Below, one piece after another: positions 21,417 to 33,244 of a DNA stretch of 64,000 bases (its first letter is position 1; every line of letters begins with the position of its first letter). Location: assembly GCF_033568475.1 (NCBI RefSeq), contig NC_133122.1, forward strand, positions 188,003,449 through 188,067,448. The letters are read 5' to 3'. Origin of the DNA: Henckelia pumila. Taxonomy: Eukaryota; Streptophyta; Magnoliopsida; Lamiales; Gesneriaceae. Made by a program: the position numbers and the translations under genes. The notes below the pieces were generated by a model that had not been told where the DNA came from, did no database searches, and saw only the letters and a list, made by a program, of their open reading frames with translations.

Positions 21417-22683
21417 CTAAATGTATATCTGTGCCATGCGATCCATAGAGTACTCTCGGCTATAGGCAATGAAATGCGCTGACTTGGTGAGTCGGTCTAC
21501 CACAACCCAGATAGCATCACAGTTCCTCGGGGATACCGGCAAATGGGTCACAAAGTCCATTGTGATAAAATCCCATTTCCATTCAGGAATAGGCAGACTG
21601 TGAAGCATTCCTCCAGGTCGTCGGTTCTCTGCCTTGACCTGTTGACACACCAAACATCTCGAAACAAACTGATAAACACTGCGTTTCATTCCCTTCCACC
21701 AGAAACGAGTACGTAGATCCTTGTATATCTTGTTGCTCCCAGGATGAATACTCAACTTAGTGCGATGTGCCTGAGACAAAATCTCCTCTCGCAACTCTTG
21801 ATCCTGCGGAATCACAAGTCTACCAGACAAACACAGAAAGCCATCTGATTGATAGTGAAATCCAGATGAGCTACCCTCGTTAGCTAGACGAGCCAAACGC
21901 TGGGTCTTTGAATCAGACATCTGATCATCTCGAATCCGTGAATACAAAGCTGGCTCAGATAGTATCGCAAACATCTGGATACTCTGCATACCTTTCTTAT
22001 GTTTGAAGGTATATCCCGAAGTACAACAGTCACTGATCGCACTAGACATCGAACAAGTCTGAAGTGCGGATAGTCGCACCTTGTGACTCAATGCATCAGC
22101 GGTGAGATTAGTAGCTCCCGGATGGTACTTAATCTCATAATCATAGTCCTTAAGCAAGTCCATCCAACGTCTCTGCCTCATGTTCAACTCCGCCTGAGTG
22201 AACAAATACTTGAGACTCTTATGGTCGGTGAAGATCTTAAATTTCTCGCCATACAGATAATGATGCCAGATCTTCAAAGCGAACACAATGGCTGCCAATT
22301 CCAAATCATGGACTGGATAGTTGTCCTCGTGAAGCTTCAGCTGTCTAGAAGCGTATGCGATCACATGCCCATTCTGAGTCAGGACACAACCTAACCCCTG
22401 AAGAGAAGCATCAGTGTATACCACATACCCTCCAGATCCTGACGGTAATGCCAACACTGGCGCAGAAGTCAACCGTCGTCGAAGCTCACAGAAATTCTCC
22501 TCACACTCGGAGGACCACTCGAAATCCACACTCTTGCGGGTAAGCTGCATCAAAGGTCGAGCTAGCTGAGAGAAGTTCAGAATGAAGCGACGATAATAAC
22601 CTGCTAGACCCAGAAAACTACGGATCTCAGCAACCGTCGTTGGACGCGACCAATTAAGTACCACCTCAATCTTGCTTGGATCA
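21417..22683 (-). pseudogene. C RT end, RNase H and integrase N-terminus
   Basis: The frame begins after a one-base loss near 22681-22684, where GISV should be followed by Asp-Pro-Ser-Lys. It runs [14 protein letters not shown] (end of RT), [14 protein letters not shown] and [12 protein letters not shown] (RNase H), [10 protein letters not shown], then the integrase finger with [10 protein letters not shown] and CLVCQQVK. The catalytic core starts at [12 protein letters not shown] and [13 protein letters not shown]. It stops at TAG 21419-21417 in QIYI. This copy served as the reference for spotting defects in TE1. Confidence 0.92.
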
Positions 22684-24004
22684 CAGAAATCCCTTCCCTG
22701 GATATGATATGGCCAAGAAAGATCACTCGATCCATCCAGAACTCACACTTGCTCAGCTTGGCATATAACTGCTCATCTCGAAGAGTCTGCAGTACCAACT
22801 GCAAGTGAGAAACATGATCTTTCGTATTACGCGAATACACCATGATGTCGTCAATGAAGACCATGACAAACTTGTCCAAATACTCCCTGAAGACATGGTT
22901 CATCAGATCCATGAATATAGCCGGCGCATTAGTCAAACCAAATGGCATCACTAGGAACTCGTAATGCCCATAGCGAGTACGGAATGCAGTCTTGGCTACG
23001 TCCTGATCACAGACTCTCAACTGATGATACCCAGATCTCAAGTCAATCTTGGAGTAAACTAACGTGCCCTGCAGCTGATCAAACAAGTCATCAATACGAG
23101 GCAACGGATACTTGTTCTTCACAGTGACTCGATTCAGCTGTCGATAGTCAATGCACAGCCGCATCGACCCATCCTTCTTCTTTACAAAAAGAACAGGAGC
23201 TCCCCAAGGAGATACACTAGGACGAATGTACCCCTTGTCCAAAAGATCCTGTAGCTGATTCTTCAACTTACGCATCTCTGACGGAGCCAGACGATACGGT
23301 GCTCTAGAAATAGGCGAAGTACCCGACATCAACTCTATGCCAAACTCGACTTCCCTAACAGGAGGAAAACCCGGAATCTCATCAGGAAAAACATCTGGAA
23401 ATTCATCCACAACAGGAATACTCTCTATCCCAATGCTCTCAGCGGACAAATCAACTGCATAGATAAGGTAGCCTTCCCCGCCAGACTCTAGAGCTCGACA
23501 GGCTCTCAAAGCTGATACCAAAGGCATCGGGGGTCGCGCTCCCTCTCCATAGAAAAACCAGCTCTCACTCCCCTCCGGATGAAAGAGTACTAATCTCTGA
23601 TAGCAGTCCACTGAAGCTCGATAGGTAGTCAATATATCTATTCCCAGAATACAATCAAAGTCGTCCATCGGCAGGACCATGAGATTCTCTAACAGAATGT
23701 TCCCTTCGAACTCTAAAGGGCAACCCATCACTAGACGCTTAGCCAAAGCAGATTGGCCCGTCAGAGTAGAAACAGACATCACTACATCTAGTGCAATGCA
23801 TGGTAACTTATGCCTCTTAACAAAACGTGCAGAAATGAAGGAATGAAATGCACCAGTATCAATAAGTACAAGAGCAGGTATACCATAAAGCAGAAATGTA
23901 CCTGCGATGACTTTCTCATTCTCCTCCACTGCCTGATCATGTCTTAGGGCAAACACCTGGCCAGAAGCTCGTGGCCTCAAATGAGAACTCCCAGCAGGCT
24001 GTCC
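22684..24004 (-). pseudogene. C protease and reverse transcriptase
   Basis: It starts after a TAG at 24007-24005. The protease motif is [15 protein letters not shown], where most relatives have GAS; the catalytic Asp is present. The RT has [48 protein letters not shown] and an intact active site [10 protein letters not shown]. The frame is lost near 22684 by a single-base deletion. Confidence 0.92.
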
Positions 24005-24940
24005 CTACGACCTCTGCTGAACGGTGGCCTGAGAACCAGATCCTGAACCAGAACCAGAACCGCCTCCCCCAGATAGTGGACAATCCCTCCGGATATGACC
24101 AGTCTCTCCACAACGGAAACAAGCTCCAGAAGCTCTACGGCACTTGTCGGATGGATGGTTCTTTCCACAGTGATCACACTTGTCCTTATTACCGAAACGG
24201 ACAACACCAGCAGAGCCAGAGGAAAAAGAAGTAGATCCAGACTTCTTAAAAGATTGGGCACGGGGACCCAAAGAACTAGCAGGCCTCAACTGAGGGAAAG
24301 ACCTGTTCCGCCGAATGCTGTCCTCCGCCTGGTGACAACGGCTCACCAAACCCTTGTAGGACATGTCGTCGCCAACCGTTACACGGTCATGGATCTCAGG
24401 GTTAAGGCCTTGAAGGAACAGATTATAATTCATCCCAGAGCTGTCAGCAATCTCGGGGCAATAGGATAGCAGATCAAAGAAATTCTGCTGATACTCATCG
24501 ATAGACATGGCTCCTTGTTGCAGACTCAGTAGCTCGCCTGCCTTCGACTGACGGAGTGTAGGAGGAAAATACAGCTTCTGAAAAGCTGTGCGGAACTCGG
24601 CCCAGGTGGCCACTCCTCTCGTCGCAATAAAGGGTGCAGAAGTAAACCTCCACCACCTACGGGCTCGCCCATCTAGAAGATAGCCAAGAGTCTCCATCTT
24701 CTGCTCCTCGGTGCAGTGGAAAGTCTAAAAAGTCGTCTCCATGCGGTCTAACCAATTCTCCGCATCCTCCGGAGACTCACCTCCAACTAAGGGCTTAGGA
24801 CCCATAGCTAAGAATCGACGCACAGTGAAATGCTCGTCGTCATGATGACGATGACGCCATTCTCGATGACGCTCTCGGTCGGCATCGCCCTAACAACCGC
24901 CTCCACATCCGTGGCTATTCTCATCATCGTAGTTTGCCAT
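24005..24940 (-). pseudogene. C Gag
   Basis: ATG at 24940-24938 gives MANYDDENSHGCGG. A charged linker follows, then LVGGESPEDAENWLDRMETTF and GYLLDGRARRWW, the capsid signature of Tekay Gag. FRTAFQKLYFPPTLRQSK comes next. The nucleocapsid has two Cys motifs: CDHCGKNHPSDKC and the CCHC knuckle CFRCGETGHIRRDC. A Gly/Ser run precedes the end. Stops at 24892-24890, 24728-24726 and 24007-24005 are single-base changes. The primer site lies 50 bp upstream. Confidence 0.92.
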
Positions 24941-24989
24941 CTACAAAAATACCTCATGATGAGACTAAATCCCAAGAATACTTTTGCAT

Positions 24990-25001
24990 GCTCTGATACC
25001 A
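24990..25001 (-). other. C primer binding site (initiator-Met tRNA)
   Basis: The minus strand reads TGGTATCAGAGC, four bases from the 5' LTR edge. Confidence 0.92.
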
Positions 25002-25005
25002 TAAA

Positions 25006-26394
25006 TGTAGTGACCCTTATCCGGATCACCTACTAAACAGAACTTAGGCATGCAATTAACTTAATAAAACAGATATCAGAATAAACTTGCGGAAACCATA
25101 AATAAATACAATCCCAAGGAAAGGAATCTGTAATTTATCCAAATATTATACAACCAAATCGAATAGTTGTATCAACCCAAAACAACAGAAATAAAACCTA
25201 GACGAAGCTCCAGCTGGCCAACCACTTCCTAGCCCCTCTTGGATCCACCAGCCTCGTCCAATCGTAAACCTGCCCCATGGAATAGGGTGTCCAGAAACAC
25301 AGAGTACGAGACGTGAACATAAAACGCTCAGCACGAGAGTATGAGTATACATGCATGCAAAGTGAACTCCCTATAAACTCGAGGTCAAGGATCAGATAAC
25401 AGAGACAGACCGGGCCTTGGTATGTAGCACGTTGTGCCGTCGCTTCAGGAGGTGGCTCCCATACCATAATACAAGTGGATATGCCGGACCCAAATTGATG
25501 GAAGTCCAACCACTAACAGGATAGGGAAAAACCCTACTAACAGACATCTCAAAGGAGATAGCTCAGTATGCAAATGAATGCAACATAAATCAATGACATA
25601 TGAACCATGCAGTCACATAATACATGCATACTCAGTCAGGATATCTCGAACAGTATTTTCGTACCTCAAATCAGTGCAAGCTCTACCAACTCTAGGTCCA
25701 TGCCTATAGTCTGCTCTACACTGCCAAATGATACTATTATCATTATAACGCTTTAAAAGCCTTAACTAAGCTAAAGCATACTCCTAAATATTTTTAGGAA
25801 GCAAAAGCTATACCTTCGTCCGTCGTTAGCCCTTTGCTGTTGAGTGCCTCAAAAATAGGCCACAGCTCCGCTACGACGCCTGGATCGCTATGACACTTCC
25901 GGATTCCCCACGGGACGCCTATAATTCCCTAGATCTGAGCTGGAAGGCTAAGGAATTGAGAGAGAAGAGGTGATTGGTGCGTCTAAATTTGAATCTCGGC
26001 CCTCCTATTTATAGATGGAGTTCGGATCGTCCGAACTGGACTTCGGAGCATCCGAACATGATCGGAGCGTCCGATCTCGACTTCGGATCGTCCAATCCCA
26101 ATATTACGTCATTGCTTACATCAGCATGATAACGTCATCCATGACGACTGTCGGCAGCAAGATCGGAGCGTCCGAACCACTCTTCGGAACGTCCGAACCC
26201 TGACTTCGGACCGTTCGATCCTTAACTTCGGAGCCTCCGAACTCGACAACCTTCAAACCATTTTCAAGTGTTCTGAATCCAATTCCGGACTCCGATAATC
26301 CATTAAGAGTTCCCTTAATCACGTTTACTCTTACTTAATAGGATTAATGATTTGATTAACGATAAATCACTGATTTTGGGTACGGGCTACTACA
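25006..26394 (-). repeat. C 5' LTR (1389 bp)
   Basis: It has the same length and ends as the 3' LTR, with only scattered substitutions. It carries the same palindrome array (26021-26241), TATA-like box and conserved blocks (25268-25287 and 25647-25666). Confidence 0.95.
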
Positions 26395-27263
26395 CTTGGT
26401 ACCTTAAATGTGGTTACCTTGATTTGTTGTCTAATATGATACAATAAATACTACAATAATTATATACTATAAACATATGTATCAATTTATAATAAAGTCA
26501 TATATATATATTATTTAGACAATAGCGTGGCTCTGCCGGTTGTTCTAAATAATATATTGTGATTTGAACTAACATTTACTTTCTCGCAACTAACATTTAC
26601 TTTTTCGTAACTAACATTTAATTTCCGCAACTAACATTTAATTTCCGCAATTAACATAAAAAAATCATATATTTTATTTAGATAATAGTGTGGCTCTGCC
26701 GGTTGTTATAAATAATATATTATGATTTGATCTAACATTTAATTTTATGTCAATTTATATTTATGCATTTATATATATATATATATATATTATGGGTACC
26801 ATATATTAAATATCGGTTAATCTGATATTAATATAGTGGAAACTATATTATATGGTATACTTGTTTAAATATTTAAATTTTCTTTTATGTTTATATTTAT
26901 GCATCTATATATATATTATGGGTACCATGTATTAAATATCGGTTAATCTGATATTAATATAGTGAGAACTATATTATATGATATACTTGTTTAAATATTT
27001 AATTGTTCTTTTATGTTTATTCTTATTTTAGTTTCTTTTATTTATTTTTGTTAAGAAATCTTAAATAAATCAACAATGAACATTTGAAGCCTTGACAATT
27101 TTATAATTTGTGTATTTGATGTTTTATAATAATATTTCCATCTATAATATATCATTGCTAAAATTAAACTTACAACATCCTATCCATGGATCGATCTCGT
27201 ACTCACGAGTATATTACTTGCAGACAACCTACACTTGGGTGAATTACAATTTAAGTTGTAGCA
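26395..27263 (+). repeat. B 5' LTR, second part
   Basis: It resumes after the second CTTGG, continues the alignment to the 3' LTR and ends TTAAGTTGTAGCA. It contains 20-bp tandem units (CTAACATTTACTTTCTCGCA type, about 26568-26652), a repeated block with GTGGCTCTGCCGGTTGTT about 160 bp apart, an AT microsatellite and two copies of a unit of about 125 bp (GGGTACCAT...). The 3' LTR has three copies of that unit. Confidence 0.9.
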
Positions 27264-27269
27264 AGTTTT

Positions 27270-27282
27270 TGGCGCCGTTGCC
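27270..27282 (+). other. B primer binding site (Asp-tRNA type)
   Basis: TGGCGCCGTTGCC, seven bases after the 5' LTR, as in element H. Confidence 0.9.
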
Positions 27283-27354
27283 GGGGAGGTATAAATTAAA
27301 TTTAATTTTTGTTATTTATGTTATTTATGTAAATAGTATGTTATTTTTAATTGT

Positions 27355-29091
27355 ATGATTGTTTGGAGTCGTAAACAAAGTGGTAGACTTGTTCGAGTAT
27401 CTGAAAATATTTTAAACATGGAGGATAATTCTAATAATCAAGATGATAATAATAATAATAATAATCAAGAACATGAAAAACCAAGAACACTTAGGCACCA
27501 TATGAATCCAATAAGAACTAGTATACCATCTTGTTTATTTTTTCCTTCTGATGCATCTAATTTCAATTTTAAACCTCAAATCATTCAACTTTTACCAAAT
27601 TTTCATGGCTTAGATTCCGAAAATCCATATTTGAATTTAAGGGAATTTGAGAAGGTTTGCAACACTTATAATGATAAAAATTGTAGCATGGATATTATTC
27701 GATTAAAGTCTTTCCCTTTTTCTTTAAAAGATAAAGCTAAAATATGGTTGCAAAATTTGAGGTCAAGTTCAATAAGATCATGGGAAGAAATGCAACAACA
27801 ATTTCTAAAAAAGTTTTTCCCTTCTCATAGAACAAACTCTTTTAAAAGACAAATTACAATTTTTTCTCAAAAACAAGGGAAAATATTTTATCAATGTTGG
27901 GATAAATATAAAGAGTTACTTAATACATGCCCACATCATGATTTTGAAATATGAAGGATAGTTTCTCACTTTTATGAAGGTTTAATACCTAAAGATAGGC
28001 AAATGATAGAATTCATGTGTAATGAAACTTTTAAAGATAAAAACCCAAATGAAGCTATGGAATATTTGGAGTCATTAGCAGAAAATGCTCAAAATTGGGA
28101 TAATATAGGCTCAATTGAATCACAAAGTAAAACCAATAATTCAACAAATGGGGTTGGTATTTATCATCTTAAAGATGATGTAGATATTCAAGCTAAACTT
28201 GCATCTTTAGCAAGAAAAATCGAGTCATTAGAAATGAAAAAGAGTGATCAATTAAAAAGTGTTCAAGAAATTGTTTGTCATATATGTGATACACATGATC
28301 ATCTCACAAAAAATTGTCCAACTTTGCCTTCATTTAAAGAATGTCTCCATGAACAAGCCAACTATGTTAACAATTTTAAAAAACCAACATTAGATCATTT
28401 TTCACAAACATATAATCCTGGTTGAAGAAATCATTCTAATTTTAGTTGGAGGAACGATAATAATGCACAACCTTCACAACAACCTTTTCAAAATAAACAA
28501 AATCATCAAGGTTATGCTCCTTATATCCCACCTCCAAGAAAACATTTTGAAGATGAAATTCATGTATACATTCAAAAGCAAGAGTCTATCAATATTCAAA
28601 ACATTCAATCTATGAATGATTTGAAAGAAACTCTTGCAAAATTTGCATCTGCACTTAATATTCATGAAAAAGGAAAATTTCCATCTCAACCACAACCTAA
28701 TCCTAAAAATCAAAATCAAGATAAGTTTGATCAAGTAAAATCTGTTATTACTCTTAGAAGTGGAAAAATAGTTAATGATTCATACAATGATGAAAACAAA
28801 GATCAGTTAAACTCAAAGAGTAAGGATTCAAATCCTGATACTTTTGAGAAAGATGATACTTTGAGTCCTAAAAATGAGAAAGTTGATGATAAATTATCTG
28901 AAATAATGAGTGAGTCAAATAAACCTCTTTCTTTTTCTCATGCATTAGTAAATAATAAAAAACAAAAAAATGATTCTGATATTTATGAAGTTTTTAAACA
29001 AGTAAAAATAAATATTCTATTATTAGATGCTATTAAACAAGTACCTTCTTATACAAAATTTTTAAAAGATTTATGTACTGTGAAAAGATAA
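27355..29091 (+). pseudogene. B Gag
   Basis: A single frame with an Asn/Gln-rich leader, then LLPNFHGLDSENPYLNLREF, IRLKSFPFSLKDKAKIWL and FLKKFFPSHRTNSFKRQI, the capsid of Athila/Tat Gag. A nucleocapsid CCHC knuckle CHICDTHDHLTKNC lies at about 28279-28320. The frame is broken by TGA at 27952-27954 and 28423-28425, both at positions where Trp fits, and by TAA at 29089-29091. A more natural start may be the Met at about 27418 (MEDNSNNQ). The protein would form the particle, and the Asn runs are low-complexity. Confidence 0.85.
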
Positions 29092-29760
29092 TTGCATGAA
29101 AAGAAGAAAGCATTCTTAATAGAACAAGTAAGTTCTATTATTCAAAATAATTCTACCTTGAAATATAAAGATCCTGGTTGTCCAAAAATTTCATGTATTA
29201 TTGAAAAAAATAAAATTAAAAAAGCTTTGTTATATTTGGGAGCAAGTGTGAATTTACTTCCTTATTCAGTTTATGAAAAGCTTAAGTTGGGAGATTTAAA
29301 ACCTACATCTGTTACTCTTTTACTAGCCGATAGGTCAATCAAAATACCTAGAGGTATTGTAGAAGATGTGTTAGTTCAAGTCGATAAATTCATATATCAT
29401 GTGGATTTTATTATCTTGGATACACAACCAATAGAAGTGCATAATGAAATTTCAGTAATATTAGGACTTCCATTTCTCGCAACTTCAAATGTTTTAATTA
29501 ATTGTCGAAATGGAATAATGAAATTATCTTTTGAAAATATGACTTTAGAACTTAATGTGTTCAATTTAAGTAAACAACCAAGTATTACTTAAGATGAAAA
29601 TGATGATACAATAGAAACTATCATGGAAGAATGTATACAAGAAGAAAACTTAAATCAACAATCTGTTGTTTGTTTGGTGGAAAATTTTGATTCGGAAAAT
29701 ATTTTTGAATCAAAATTATTTGAAAAAAACAATCAACTTGAAGAAGAAAAAGAAAATGTA
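29092..29760 (+). pseudogene. B protease region and linker
   Basis: The frame continues from Gag with SIIQNNSTLKYKDPGCPKI, then KALLYLGASVNLLPYSVYEK. In Athila-type elements the motif is DLGAS, so the catalytic Asp appears replaced by Tyr here (TAT). VILGLPFLATSNVLINCRNG ends the domain. A TAA lies at 29590-29592. The linker (EECIQEENLNQQSVVCLVEN) then jumps directly to a sequence normally found at the end of RNase H. The whole RT is therefore missing. Confidence 0.8.
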
Positions 29761-31098
29761 GTAGCCGATCATTTTTCAAGAATAATTTTTGAATCATCTC
29801 AAAATAAAATACCAATAAATAAAAAATTTTCGGATGATCAACTATTTTATGCTACTACTATGCCTTGGTTTGCTAATATTATTAATTTTCTTGTGACAAA
29901 TAAAATGCCTTCTCATTGGAGTTCACAAGATAAAAATAAATTCTTGAAAGAGGTCAAAATTTTTTATTGGGATGATTTTTATTTGTTTAAGTATTGTCGT
30001 GATCAAATTTTTCGACAATGCATACCCGACAATGAGGTAAGTAGTGTCATTAAATTTTGTCATTCTGAGGCATGTGGAGGTCATTTTTTGTCAAAGAAAA
30101 CAGTTGCAAAAATCTTTCAATTTGTGAAAATTGTCAGAAAATGGGTTCAATTTCAAAACGAAACATGATGACTTTAAATCCAATCATGATTATTGAAATA
30201 TTTGACAGTTGGGGAATAGATTTTATGGGTCCATTCCCATTATCTTTTGGATTTACTTATATTTTAGTGGTTGTCGATTATGTTTCAAAATGGATTGTAG
30301 CAATTGAATGTAGAACTAATGATCATAAAGTTGTGATAAAATTTTTGAAAGAAAATATTTTTAGTCGATTTGGAATACCTAGAGCTATAATCAGTGATGG
30401 GGGAAGTTATTTTATAAATAAATCATTTTCTTCGTTGTTAAGAAAATATGATATTACACATAAAGTTTCTACTCCATATCACCCTCAAACGAATGGTTAG
30501 GTTGAACTTGAAAATAAAGAAATAAAACAAATTTTGGAAAAAAACGGTCAATCCAAATCGAAAAGATTGGTCTTTAAGATTAAGTGATGCATTATGGGCA
30601 TATAGAACTGCATTTAAAACATCATTGGGGATGTCACCATATAGATTAGTTTTTGGTAAGCATTGTCATCTACCTGTTGAAATTGAACATAAAGCTTATT
30701 GGGCAATTAAAGCATTTAATACTAATTTAGATGATGCATCTAAATTAAGAAAATGGCAATTAAATGAACTAGAAGAATTAAGAAATGATGCATATGAAAA
30801 TGCAAAGATTTATAAAGATAAAACAAAAGCCTTTCATGATAAAAATATTATGAGAAAATCTTTTGAAATCAGACAAAAAGTTTTACTTTATAATTCTCTC
30901 TTTCATTTGTTTCCAGAAAAACTTAGATCATGATGGTCTGGACCATTTATTGTTAAATTTGTTTATCTTCATAGTGCTGTTGATGTTGAAAATCCTAAAA
31001 ATAATAATGTGTTTAGAGTTAATGGGCAAAGACTTAAACCATTTTTAGAAAATGAAATTCTTAATGATGAGTTTATGCCTTTATATGATCCAAATTAA
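29761..31098 (+). pseudogene. B RNase H tail and integrase
   Basis: ENVVADHFSRI is the last motif of RNase H; nothing of RT precedes it. The integrase starts with SDDQLFYATTMPWFANIINF. Its HHCC finger is disturbed: the frame shifts near 30110, and part of the segment between His and the CENCQ pair is lost. The core keeps [31 protein letters not shown] and a Glu in ELENKEIKQ, but a TAG at 30498-30500 and a one-base gain in a run of A near 30540 break it. Later parts ([25 protein letters not shown]) are readable to about 31098, with TGA at 30931-30933. Confidence 0.85.
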
Positions 31099-31243
31099 TT
31101 GTTACTTATATTTTCATTTTATTTTTGCAGAATTGAGTTCACTTCCCGGTTAAATGGCGGATAACGGTACTCCATGACTTCTTTTAGTCGGTTTTATTTC
31201 AATTTCCCAAAATAATTGAAAAAAAAAATTCTTTATTTTCAAA

Positions 31244-31876
31244 ATGGATGAAGCTATCAAAGAACATGGTAAATATTTTCCATCTGTTTCTAAAAAAGTT
31301 CTGAGAATGATTTATAAAGGCAGATGTGAAAGATTGAGAATGCTTATGCAAAAAGGAATTCCGGAGGATATTCGTCTTATAATTTAAGCCAAGGTTCGAT
31401 TAAGTGGTGAAGTTCCAAAATTCTTACTTGTTCGAAATATGTCTGGACTAGGAAAAATCACTTATGCGAAGAAAAGGAGGGCCAAGAGGTTAGATGTTTG
31501 TCATAAATGTGCCAGATGGACTTGTGATAGACGATGCGGATCTTTGGGATATGTTTCCACAAATAGAGAATATAAAATTGATTTCATTAAGAATGGGCTG
31601 AGTAAAGAGTCTTTAGATGACATCTCATTGACTCTTGAGACGCATTCTAGAGGAGATGTACAAGATCAAGTTCTCCGTTTATGAAAACTATTTCAAAAGA
31701 AGCGTCATGATAATAGTCTTGGGAATCTGACTAAAAAAGACCCTATTTGCCAATTTATAAGAAAATTGGAGGGTAAGCCAACCCTCAATTCATAAGAAGA
31801 TGTTGAAGTCATCATTGATTCAACATGTCGCGAAATGGGTTGTGTTTGTTCCTCATCTTCAATAAATTACAGGTGA
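31244..31876 (+). pseudogene. B extra ORF after pol: basic, Cys-rich protein, possibly related to carlavirus-type nucleic-acid-binding proteins
   Basis: ATG at 31244 opens a frame of 210 codons with stops at 31385-31387, 31682-31684 and 31793-31795, ending at TGA 31874-31876. The centre has a basic run, ITYAKKRRAKR, at about 31468-31500. A cluster of four Cys follows at once in VCHKCARWTCDRRCG (C-x2-C-x4-C-x3-C, 31495-31539). More Cys occur near the end. A basic run set directly before a four-Cys finger is the layout of the small nucleic-acid-binding proteins of carlaviruses and relatives. The finger spacing here is shorter than I expect for that family. The ORF lies between pol and the 3' LTR, where some Athila elements carry an extra gene. 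It could also be a transposon-specific zinc-binding protein. The broken frame shows decay. Confidence 0.45.
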
Positions 31877-32448
31877 TATCTCTTTCATCATTTACTCTTA
31901 TTTTAAAAAAATAATGTCATATTCAGGTTTGGGGGAGGGTTTATCTTTTTAAAAAATTATTAAAATTTTAAAAATAAAAAAAATTGCTATAATAATATTT
32001 ATTTTTCTTTTTCAATGGCAGAGTAAGGAGCTAAAAACTCCTGACACACATTAGTTTTTATTTATCATATTATCGCAATAGATTAGATTTTAATATTCCG
32101 TATATATTTAAATTGCAAACTACTAAAAAAATGAAGTCTTTTTGTATATATTTTTGTTTACACTTCTTTTTATAAATTTAATAGAAATATATAATTGATG
32201 GGATATAAGTTATAAATAATTATACATTTGTGTGTTTAAAATAACATATTTTCTAAAACTTTTATGAGTATATGGCTAAAGTGATATAGATTGAATGAAT
32301 AATAACATGTATAATAGAAGGAATTAATTTGTAAAAGTGCAATATATAGTCACATAAATTTTGTGAGTGAGAGGTGAGAATTGATAAAAACAACTTATAA
32401 GCTTTTATTGATTATTAAGAAATGGTTAATTACTAGATTAAACCAATT

Positions 32449-32504
<56 letters not shown>

Positions 32505-33244
32505 TGTGCATATAAAAATTGGCTGCAAAGTTGTTCGAAGTTTGATTGTAATGATGTAGAGTATTAATATCACTACTATAATTCTCATGGTAAATTCTTA
32601 ATAGATTTAACTCATAAATAAATAAATAAACTTTGAAAATAAAAAAATGTTACGTATTCAAAGTTTATTGTAGATATTTGTTTTTGTAAAAACAACTTCG
32701 CAGCCAAGTGCATAAAAAAAAAAGAAAAAAAATGTGTTTATTCTTTGTAAATTATCCTATCTTATTTTCAATATTAGTTTATTTGATTTTCTGCTTTATA
32801 TATTAGCCATTTTCAATGAGTGTATAATTTTCTTCCAACTTCATGAGTGAAAAACAGCTATATATAAAATATCATAACCCGAGAGAATATGGAGTTGAGA
32901 CTTTTACATTAAAATTTCTGATGATATACATGTTATGAAAATAATTTCTATTATCATTTTGATTATACTATTCTCAAAGTTTTTAGAAAATATTTATATA
33001 AAAAATTATATATATATTTAATATTTTGATATTGTGTGAAATATATTTCTATACCCCATCCAATTATATATTAATATATTGGTTGATAATAAGATTTATA
33101 AATAAACATATGATCTCCTCACAAGTGTGTTTTAAAATTTCAAAGTTTGAAAATTTGAATATATATAATAAGGAATAAAAATCTAACTTGTGATTTTATG
33201 ATATTTTATTACTAAGGGAATAGTAATAAACCGGTTTGGGGGTG
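31877..33244 (+). other. B 3' internal non-coding region
   Basis: Very AT-rich with no convincing gene. It contains a long TA microsatellite and ends in a purine-rich tract, GGTTTGGGGGTG, immediately before the 3' LTR, probably the polypurine tract. Confidence 0.7.
32452..32502. repeat. (TA)n microsatellite
   Basis: About 23-25 uninterrupted TA units inside element B. Confidence 0.95.

Larger units (their letters stand above)
18986..26394 (-). mobile_element. C: complete Tekay/Del-type Ty3/gypsy retrotransposon (7409 bp)
   Basis: It is flanked by CTTGG on both sides (18981-18985 and 26395-26399) inside the B 5' LTR. The LTRs are 18986-20374 and 25006-26394, both 1389 bp. The element reads on the minus strand: primer site, Gag, protease, RT, RNase H, integrase, chromodomain-like tail, polypurine tract. 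A by-eye comparison gives about 48 differences between the LTRs (roughly 3.5 percent), so it is fairly young. Four stops, one base deletion and a 14-bp duplication break the polyprotein. Confidence 0.95.

Noticed and set aside
32452..32502. TA run as an origin or regulatory element
   Set aside because: A plain microsatellite in AT-rich transposon sequence with no associated signal.
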